Assembly (NCBI RefSeq): GCF_013369485.1
Contig: NZ_JABWEB010000014.1
Span: 62,001 to 126,000, forward strand
From: Massilia sp. BJB1822
Lineage (GTDB): Bacteria; Pseudomonadota; Gammaproteobacteria; Burkholderiales; Burkholderiaceae_D
DNA length: 64,000 nucleotides
Direction of reading: 5' to 3'
Shown here piece by piece: positions 57,899 through 64,000 of this stretch (positions within the stretch are counted from its first letter, which is position 1; each line of letters starts with the position of its first letter). The position numbers and the translations under genes were made by a program. Under the pieces are notes generated by a model, which saw only the letters and a program-made list of their open reading frames with translations, was not told the origin of the DNA and searched no databases.

Positions 57899-58585
57899 TC
57901 AGGCGGCCAGCGGCGCCGCCGCAACGGTGGCGCGGATCAGGGCCAGCAAGGCGTCCGGCGTGGGCAGCAGGTGGTCGGCGCCCCAGCTCGACGGTTCGCT
58001 AGCGCCGCAATAGCCCCACTGGCAGGCGACGGTGGCCATGCCGGCGGCGCGGCCGGCCTGGATGTCGCGCAGATCGTCGCCCACATACCAGCACTGCTCC
58101 GGCGCCAGCTGCAGGCGCGCGGCCGCTTCCAGCAGCGGGGCGGGGTGCGGCTTGGGATGGGCGGTGGTGTCGCCCGCCACCACGCAGCCGGCCTGGTGCA
58201 GACCGATCAGCGGCACCAGCGGCTCGGTGAAGCGGGCCGCCTTATTGGTGACGATGCCCCAGCTCAGGCCCGCGCTCCGGATGCCGTCCAGCAGCTCGGC
58301 CACGCCCGGGAAGAGGGTGCTGTGCACGGCGATGGCCGCTTCGTAGTTGGCCAGGAAGCCGACGCGCAATTCCTCGAAGCCGGCGTCGCCGGGCGCCAGG
58401 CCGAAGGAGGCGCCGATCATGCCGCGCGCGCCGGCCGAGGCGGTCGGACGCAGCACGTCATAGGGCGTCGGCGCCAGGCCGCGCTTGCTGCGCAGCAGAT
58501 TGATGGCGGCGGCCAGGTCGGGCGCGGTGTCGGCCAGGGTGCCGTCCAGATCGAAGAGGATGGCGCGAGGGGCGGAAAGGCTCAT
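57899..58585 (-). CDS. gph: Phosphoglycolate phosphatase (HAD family)
   Basis: 228 aa HAD hydrolase. The nucleophile motif FDLDGTLADTAPDL at residue 10 and a C-terminal WYVGDDLRDIQAGRAAGM supply the catalytic aspartates and Mg2+ site. It clears 2-phosphoglycolate formed by DNA repair or oxygenase reactions. It follows ubiG closely (54 bases), the usual betaproteobacterial order. Confidence 0.9.
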   Translation of the reverse strand: MSLSAPRAILFDLDGTLADTAPDLAAAINLLRSKRGLAPTPYDVLRPTASAGARGMIGASFGLAPGDAGFEELRVGFLANYEAAIAVHSTLFPGVAELLDGIRSAGLSWGIVTNKAARFTEPLVPLIGLHQAGCVVAGDTTAHPKPHPAPLLEAAARLQLAPEQCWYVGDDLRDIQAGRAAGMATVACQWGYCGASEPSSWGADHLLPTPDALLALIRATVAAAPLAA

Positions 58586-58639
58586 GGTGGGGAAGGGGCT
58601 GGGATGGGCGACGGGGCGGCCGTAGCCGCCCGTGGGTGT

Positions 58640-59335
58640 TTAGAGGGGGCGGCTGGCGGCGACTAGGTAGTTCACGCTGGTGTCGTCGTTCAGCGAGTAG
58701 ATCTTGGTCAGCGGGTTGTAACCCATGCCTTTCAAGCCTTCCACTTGCAGGCCGGCGCTGCGGATGTCCTGGCTCAATTCGGCCGGGGTGATGAATTTCT
58801 CATAATCGTGCGTGCCCTTGGGCAGCAGACGCAGCAGGTATTCGGCGCCGATCACCGCGAACAGATAGGCTTTCGGATTGCGGTTCAGGGTGGAGAAGAA
58901 GACTTGGCCGCCCGGTTTCACCAGGGTGGCGGCGGCGCGCACGATGGCGGCAGGATCGGGCACGTGTTCCAGCATTTCCATGCAGGTCACCACATCGTAC
59001 TGGCCCGCTTCCTGGGCCGCCATCTCTTCGGCGGCGACCAGCTTGTAGCGCACCGGCACACCCGATTCCAGGCTGTGCAGGTCGGCCACTTTCAGGGCTT
59101 TTTCCGACAGATCGATGCCCGTCACCTTGGCGCCCTTGCGCGCCATCGATTCGGCCAGGATGCCGCCGCCGCAGCCGATGTCGATCACGTTCTTGCCCGC
59201 CAGCGGGGCGCGCGCGTTGATCCACTCCAGGCGCAGCGGATTGATTTCGTGCAGCGGACGAAACTCGGAAGTGGGGTCCCACCAGCGATGGGCCAGCTCA
59301 CTGAATTTTTGCAGTTCTAAAGGATCGGCGTTCAT
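58640..59335 (-). CDS. ubiG: Ubiquinone biosynthesis O-methyltransferase
   Basis: 231 aa SAM-dependent O-methyltransferase. The N-terminus FSELAHRWWDPTSEFRPLHE, the SAM loop VIDIGCGGGILAESMARKGA and EHVPDP are the UbiG pattern. It carries out both O-methylations of ubiquinone synthesis. Start ATG 59333-59335. gph follows in the same direction. Confidence 0.95.
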   Translation of the reverse strand: MNADPLELQKFSELAHRWWDPTSEFRPLHEINPLRLEWINARAPLAGKNVIDIGCGGGILAESMARKGAKVTGIDLSEKALKVADLHSLESGVPVRYKLVAAEEMAAQEAGQYDVVTCMEMLEHVPDPAAIVRAAATLVKPGGQVFFSTLNRNPKAYLFAVIGAEYLLRLLPKGTHDYEKFITPAELSQDIRSAGLQVEGLKGMGYNPLTKIYSLNDDTSVNYLVAASRPL

Positions 59336-59380
59336 AGCCCGCATGATAGCCGCATTTTGTCCCGCGCCAAAGCCGGGATG

Positions 59381-59812
59381 TCAAAAAAGCCGGCTGCCTT
59401 CCCATGGATTCACCAGCCTGACTCCACTCTGGCGAAAGTCGTGCACATTGCGAGTCACCAGGGTCAGGTCATGCAGGGCGGCGGTGGCGGCAATCAGTCC
59501 GTCCGCCAGTGAGCAGGGATTGGGTACGTGCAGCTGTGCGCTGCGCAGGGCGACGCTGGTGGTCACCGGTAGGATTCTGCCCCAAAAGACGGGGAGTACG
59601 CGCTTGTTCAGCCAAGTTCGCAGCACTTGTCCTTTGGGCGCGTCGTTCCTTTCAGCGCGTAGAACGCCAATTTCCAGTTCCAGAATGGTAATGGCGGACA
59701 AAAACAGCTCGCCAGGTTGGGCGTCGTTGGCCCAGGCGGCAAATCGCGGGTCGCACTTGCCGCTGCCAAGGCGGCGCATTTCCGAGATGGCGTTGGTATC
59801 GAGCAGGTACAT
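59381..59812 (-). CDS. vapC: PIN-domain toxin (VapC/FitB type)
   Basis: 143 aa PIN ribonuclease. Acidic active-site residues are visible: Asp5 (MYLLDTNAISE), Glu near 45 (ITILELEIGV) and Asp near 104 and 122 (LADGLIAATA; LTLVTRNVHDF). It would cleave tRNA or other RNA when freed from its antitoxin. Its ATG overlaps the antitoxin stop by one base (TGATG). Confidence 0.88.
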   Translation of the reverse strand: MYLLDTNAISEMRRLGSGKCDPRFAAWANDAQPGELFLSAITILELEIGVLRAERNDAPKGQVLRTWLNKRVLPVFWGRILPVTTSVALRSAQLHVPNPCSLADGLIAATAALHDLTLVTRNVHDFRQSGVRLVNPWEGSRLF

Positions 59813-60069
59813 CAGCTCAGATCGGCGGAGCGCGGCCGCTCGCCGCGCTCCGGCAATTCCAGTTCGATATCGGCGGCGCCGGGCGGCAGCGCCAGTATGT
59901 CGGCCTGGGTGAAGCGGCCGAGTGCGAGCTTGCGGTAGTCGTCGAATGTCAGCAGCACGTGAGAAGGGCGGCCGCGGTCGGCGATCAAAACCGGCCCTTG
60001 CTTGCTGGCGATTTCGGTTTGGGCAGGCTGGCGCAGGAATTCGTCGCGTTTCAGGCTGGAATAAATCAT
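59812..60069 (-). CDS. Phd/YefM-type antitoxin of the PIN toxin
   Basis: 85 aa. The N-terminal DNA-binding Phd fold (FLRQPAQTEIASKQGPVLIA, RGRPSHVLLTFDDYRKLA) precedes a toxin-binding C-terminal tail (LALPPGAADIELELPERGER). ATG 60067-60069 follows AGGAGG. It neutralises the PIN toxin and represses the operon. The pair lies between ubiG and ompA. Confidence 0.85.
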   Translation of the reverse strand: MIYSSLKRDEFLRQPAQTEIASKQGPVLIADRGRPSHVLLTFDDYRKLALGRFTQADILALPPGAADIELELPERGERPRSADLS

Positions 60070-60151
60070 TTTGGACCTCCTGCTTCCACGGTAGTCGCCT
60101 GGGCTGGCGCGTGCAAGCGGACTGATCAAATGACTGGTGTGGAAAAAGGCC

Positions 60152-60178
60152 AAAAAAAACCCCGCCGAAGCGGGGTTG
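60152..60178 (-). terminator. Intrinsic terminator of ompA
   Basis: Perfect stem AACCCCGC/GCGGGGTT with a TTCG loop, followed by TTTTTTTT on the minus strand, 27 bases past the ompA stop. Confidence 0.9.
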
Positions 60179-60204
60179 GGTGGCGTGAGCCGAAGAGGGG
60201 CTAA

Positions 60205-60918
60205 TTACTTCTTGGTGCCCACGACTTCGATTTCAACGCGGCGGTTTTTGGCGCGGCCAGCGGCGGTCTTGTTGTCGTCGACCGGCTGTTTCTCGCCTTT
60301 GCCTTCGGTGTACACGCGGTTGGCTTCAACGCCTTTGGAGATCAGATACGCTTTCACGGCTTCCGAACGACGCACGGACAGTTTGTCGTTGTAGGCATCG
60401 GTGCCCACGGAGTCGGTGTGGCCGACGGCGATGATGACTTCCAGGTTGATGCTGCCCAGTTTCGAAGCAACGTCGTCCAGCTTGGCTTTGCCTTCTGGCT
60501 TCAGCACGGCTTTGTCGAAATCGAAGAAGGCGTCAGCAGCGAAGCTTACTTTTTCCGAGGTCGGTGCAGCGACTGGCGCGGCGACCGGCGCTGGGGCAGG
60601 AGCGACCGGCGCTGGGGCTGGTGGCGGCGGAGGCGCCACGCACTTGCCGTTTTCCAGCTTCTCTGGCTCAACGCAGATTGGCAGATCGCAGCCTGGCACG
60701 GCATCAGCCGGGGTCCAGTAGCCGGTGCGCCAGCACAGGCCGAATGGATCGCGGGCGATTACGCCACGTGCATCTTGCACATAGGCGCTCTTAGGCGTTG
60801 CCGCCTTGATGTCTTGGGTCACAGGGGCGAAAGGGGGCGCAGTTGGCTTCTCTTGTGCCAGTGCCGATACCGACAGAACTGCCGAGGCGGCAAAGATGGT
60901 TGTAATGAGTTTTTTCAT
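60205..60918 (-). CDS. ompA: OmpA-family peptidoglycan-binding protein
   Basis: 237 aa. A signal peptide (MKKLITTIFAASAVLSVSAL) precedes a short N-terminal region with DPFGLCWRTGYWTPADAVPG and a Pro/Ala linker. The C-terminal OmpA domain (FDFDKAVLKPEGKAKLDDVA; VGHTDSVGTDAYNDKLSVRR; AAGRAKNRRVEIEV) binds diaminopimelate. There is no beta-barrel domain, as in the betaproteobacterial RmpM/OmpA class. ATG 60916-60918; AAAGGAAAG upstream. The 441-bp gap to gyrA shows no convincing gene. Confidence 0.92.
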   Translation of the reverse strand: MKKLITTIFAASAVLSVSALAQEKPTAPPFAPVTQDIKAATPKSAYVQDARGVIARDPFGLCWRTGYWTPADAVPGCDLPICVEPEKLENGKCVAPPPPPAPAPVAPAPAPVAAPVAAPTSEKVSFAADAFFDFDKAVLKPEGKAKLDDVASKLGSINLEVIIAVGHTDSVGTDAYNDKLSVRRSEAVKAYLISKGVEANRVYTEGKGEKQPVDDNKTAAGRAKNRRVEIEVVGTKK

Positions 60919-61359
60919 ATTTTTTCTTTCCTTTCGGGGGTGATATCCGCAGAAAAACTGCGCGACGTATTTGTTGCCTGGGGCGAATACTACCATGGCT
61001 GCCCCAGCTACACTAAATCCCACCCGTCGCGCTAGCCTCCCGATTGCGAAACATGCAATTAACTTCTCGTCCATTTTGCCACAGCCGGGAAATTCCTACA
61101 TTTCTGGAGAAATCAGAAGCCGGGGCGCGTTCGACCAAAATGTTGTTTTCGTGCAACGGGCTGGCGACGATGATAATTGGTAAATATGTCCCCGCCATGA
61201 CATCGGTCAACACGCGCAAAACGGGGCTGGGGGCGGGGTGGGGCCGGAATTGCGCTGGGGACAGGAGCGCCATGCTAAAATCGTAGGCTTGTCCTGTCTG
61301 CCAGCTGCTGCGCACGGCACAGGCAAGCTAAACCAACGTCACAGAAGATCGACCCGCCA

Positions 61360-63999
61360 ATGGATCAATTCGCAAAAGAAACAATCCCCATTTCCCTCGA
61401 AGAAGAGATGCGCAAGAGCTACCTCGATTACGCCATGAGCGTGATCGTGGGCCGCGCCTTGCCGGACGTGCGGGACGGCCTGAAGCCGGTGCACCGCCGC
61501 GTGCTGTACGGCATGCACGAACTGAATAATGTGTGGAACCGGCCTTACGTGAAGTGCGCGCGCGTGGTCGGTGAAGTCATGGGTAAATACCACCCGCACG
61601 GCGACGCCTCGATCTATGACACGCTGGTGCGCATGGCCCAGGACTTCTCCCTGCGCTACACCCTGGTCGACGGCCAGGGCAACTTCGGTTCGGTGGACGG
61701 CGACAACGCGGCGGCCATGCGTTATACCGAGTGCCGCCTGGACAAGATTTCCAGCGAATTGCTGGCCGATATCGACAAGGATACGGTCGATTACGCGCCC
61801 AACTACGACGGCAAGGAAAAAGAACCGACCGTTCTGCCGACCCGTCTGCCCAACCTGCTGATCAACGGTTCTTCCGGCATCGCGGTGGGCATGGCGACCA
61901 ATATTCCGCCGCACAATCTGTCGGAAGTGATCAAGGGCGCCCTGCACGTGCTGGCCAACCCGGATTGCGCGATCGACGAGCTGATCGAACTGATCCCGGC
62001 GCCCGACTTCCCGACCGCCGGCATCATCTATGGCGTGTCCGGCGTGCGCGACGGCTATCGCACGGGCCGCGGCCGCGTGGTGATGCGCGCCAAGACCCAC
62101 TTCGAGGAATTCGGCAAGGAAGGCGGCCGCACCGCCATCATCGTCGACGAGCTGCCTTACCAGGTCAACAAGAAGTCCCTGCTCGAGCGCATCGCCGAGA
62201 ACGTGCGCGACAAGAAGCTCGAAGGCATTTCCGACATCCGCGACGAGTCCGATAAATCGGGCATGCGCGTGGTGATCGAGCTGAAACGCGGCGAAGTGCC
62301 GGAAGTGGTGCTCAACAATCTGTACAAGCAGACCCAGTTGCAGGACACCTTCGGCATGAATATGGTGGCCCTGGTCGATGGCCAGCCCAAGCTGCTGAAC
62401 CTGAAGGAAATGCTGCAGTGCTTCCTGTCGCATCGCCGCGAAGTGGTCACGCGCCGCACCGTGTTCGAACTGCGCAAGGCGCGCGAACGCGGCCACATGC
62501 TGGAAGGCTTGGCCGTGGCGCTGGCGAATATCGACGACTTCATCGCCATCATCAAGGCTGCGCCGACGCCGCCGATCGCGAAAGCGGAACTGATGCAGCG
62601 TGCCTGGGATTCCTCCCTGGTGCGCGAAATGCTGGCCCGTACCGGCGAAGAAGGCCAGGCCGGGATCGAGGCCTTCCGTCCCGAGCACCTGCCGAAGCAC
62701 TATGGCATGCAGGCCGATGGCCTGTACAAGCTGTCCGACGAACAGGCGCAGGAAATCCTGCAAATGCGTCTGCAGCGCCTGACCGGTCTGGAACAGGACA
62801 AGATCGTCAACGAGTACAAGGACGTGATGGCGCAGATCGCCGACCTGCTCGACATCTTGGCCAAGCCGGCCCGCGTCACCGCCATCATCGTCGATGAGCT
62901 GAACGCTTCCATGCTGGAATACGGCGAGAAGGACGCGCGCCGCTCGACCATCGAACACAACGCCACCGACCTGGAAACGGAAGACCTGATCACGCCGCAG
63001 GACATGGTCGTGACGCTGTCGCATATGGGTTATATGAAGGCCCAGCCGATCTCCGAATACCGCGCCCAGAAGCGCGGTGGGCGCGGCAAACAGGCCATGG
63101 CGACCAAGGACGAGGACTGGATCGACCAGCTCTTCATCGCCAATACGCACGATTACATCCTGTGCTTCTCCAACCGCGGCCGCCTGTACTGGCTGAAGGT
63201 GTGGGAAGTGCCGCAAGGCTCGCGCACCTCGCGCGGCAAGCCGATCGTCAATATGTTCCCGCTGCAGGACAACGAGAAGATCACCGTGGTGCTGCCGCTG
63301 TCGGGCGAAAACCGCACCTTCCCGGAAGACCACTACGTGTTCATGGCCACCAGCCTGGGCACCGTGAAGAAGACGCCGCTGAAAGATTTCAGCAACCCGC
63401 GCAAGGCCGGCATCATTGCCGTCGACCTGGACGAGGGCGACTTCCTGATCGGCGCCGCGCTGACCGATGGCGCCCACGATGTGATGCTGTTCTCCGACTC
63501 CGGCAAGGCGGTGCGCTTCGACGAGAACGATGTGCGTCCGATGGGCCGCCAGGCGCGCGGCGTGCGCGGCATGAATCTGGAAGAAGGCCAGAACGTGATC
63601 GCCCTGCTGGTCGCCGAGAACGAGCAGCAGTCGGTGCTGACCGCCACGGAAAACGGCTTCGGCAAACGCACGCCGATCACCGAGTACACCCGTCACGGCC
63701 GCGGCACCAAGGGCATGATCGCCATCCAGACCAGCGAGCGTAACGGCAAGGTGGTGGCGGCGACCCTGGTCGACTCCAGCGACGAGATCATGCTGATCAC
63801 CACCGGCGGCGTCTTGATCCGCACCCGCGTGGCCGAGATCCGCGAAATGGGCCGCGCCACCCAGGGCGTGACCCTGATCGCGGTGGAGGATGGCACCAAG
63901 CTGTCCGGCCTGCAGCGCATCGTGGAGGCGGATGCCGATGAGGTAGAGGAGGGCGGCGAAGCCGATGGCGGCGCCGCACCGGAAGCGCCGGCTGAGTAA
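61360..63999 (+). CDS. gyrA: DNA gyrase subunit A
   Basis: 879 aa, complete. The active-site tyrosine is Tyr122 (AAMRYTE). The quinolone region reads GKYHPHGDASIYDTLVRMAQ, with Ala83 where E. coli has Ser83 and Asp87 kept. The C-terminal DNA-wrapping domain carries the GyrA box KRGGRGK near residue 570. With GyrB it introduces negative supercoils. ATG 61360; stop TAA at 63997-63999, one base before the window edge. Confidence 0.98.
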   Translation: MDQFAKETIPISLEEEMRKSYLDYAMSVIVGRALPDVRDGLKPVHRRVLYGMHELNNVWNRPYVKCARVVGEVMGKYHPHGDASIYDTLVRMAQDFSLRYTLVDGQGNFGSVDGDNAAAMRYTECRLDKISSELLADIDKDTVDYAPNYDGKEKEPTVLPTRLPNLLINGSSGIAVGMATNIPPHNLSEVIKGALHVLANPDCAIDELIELIPAPDFPTAGIIYGVSGVRDGYRTGRGRVVMRAKTHFEEFGKEGGRTAIIVDELPYQVNKKSLLERIAENVRDKKLEGISDIRDESDKSGMRVVIELKRGEVPEVVLNNLYKQTQLQDTFGMNMVALVDGQPKLLNLKEMLQCFLSHRREVVTRRTVFELRKARERGHMLEGLAVALANIDDFIAIIKAAPTPPIAKAELMQRAWDSSLVREMLARTGEEGQAGIEAFRPEHLPKHYGMQADGLYKLSDEQAQEILQMRLQRLTGLEQDKIVNEYKDVMAQIADLLDILAKPARVTAIIVDELNASMLEYGEKDARRSTIEHNATDLETEDLITPQDMVVTLSHMGYMKAQPISEYRAQKRGGRGKQAMATKDEDWIDQLFIANTHDYILCFSNRGRLYWLKVWEVPQGSRTSRGKPIVNMFPLQDNEKITVVLPLSGENRTFPEDHYVFMATSLGTVKKTPLKDFSNPRKAGIIAVDLDEGDFLIGAALTDGAHDVMLFSDSGKAVRFDENDVRPMGRQARGVRGMNLEEGQNVIALLVAENEQQSVLTATENGFGKRTPITEYTRHGRGTKGMIAIQTSERNGKVVAATLVDSSDEIMLITTGGVLIRTRVAEIREMGRATQGVTLIAVEDGTKLSGLQRIVEADADEVEEGGEADGGAAPEAPAE

Positions 64000-64000
64000 G

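Noticed and set aside
61339..63696. 785-codon frame antisense to gyrA
   Set aside because: gyrA is unambiguous; the antisense frame is a His/Gln/Arg-rich artefact.
1..64000. CRISPR arrays, rRNA operons, tRNA genes, insertion sequences
   Set aside because: I saw no regularly spaced repeats, transposase genes or rRNA, and no tRNA apart from the tmRNA tRNA-like domain.

Overview
The window is about 64 kb of high-GC DNA from a betaproteobacterial chromosome, most likely Oxalobacteraceae of the Massilia/Duganella/Telluria/Janthinobacterium group. This rests on the tmRNA tag ANDNSYALAA, the gph-ubiG-ompA-gyrA neighbourhood, several PEP-CTERM proteins, ExeA/GspB secretion genes, and two families of palindromic intergenic repeats that I associate with this group. 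The genus is an inference; no 16S rRNA is present.

Layout. (1) 1-7400: a minus-strand N-acetylglucosamine operon, transcribed nagK > nagR > nagA > nagB-II > ABC binding protein > two permeases > MFS transporter, with a consensus-like promoter and NagR-type half-sites in front of nagK. (2) 7.4-15.1 kb: a large GIN-repeat exported protein, a LysR regulator, small exported proteins of unknown function, gspA and gspB separated by an antisense gene, mobB and a YjfB-family gene. (3) 15.2-17.7 kb: a copper-bufferin (RiPP) operon bufA > bufB-bufC > doxX, in which bufB and bufC are one reading frame joined by a palindromic repeat. (4) 17.7-27.9 kb: housekeeping genes (S4 protein, fumC, a FimV-like protein, an aminotransferase preceded by a hairpin-rich leader or ncRNA, fliT, an HDOD protein, an M13 peptidase, a methyltransferase, csbD). 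(5) 28-38.3 kb: an S9 peptidase, a MATE exporter, a beta/gamma-crystallin protein, cbpA-cbpM, a LysR/azoR pair, and a nicotinamidase-like gene with pncB. (6) 38.3-50.5 kb: two tandem PEP-CTERM/TLD paralogues plus two other PEP-CTERM proteins, a Fur-box TonB siderophore receptor, MFS/HxlR and TetA/TetR divergent pairs, and a TonB receptor with a DUF2946 protein. (7) 50.5-56.4 kb: an accessory stretch, AT-richer in its second half, abutting ssrA. It holds a Tdi1-type immunity gene, a Fic protein with a palindromic operator, orphan genes, a decayed toxin-antitoxin locus and a BPSL0067/STY0301 effector-immunity-like pair. (8) 56.4-64 kb: ssrA (tmRNA), an unknown gene, gph, ubiG, a PIN toxin-antitoxin pair, ompA and complete gyrA.

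The most unusual observations are the repeat-mediated BufB-BufC fusion, a composite palindromic repeat whose 64-bp interior is inverted between two copies with identical flanks, an uncharacterised hairpin-rich RNA before the aminotransferase, and a hairpin array between the accessory region and ssrA. Functions are assigned from visible motifs and family knowledge; no database search was run.
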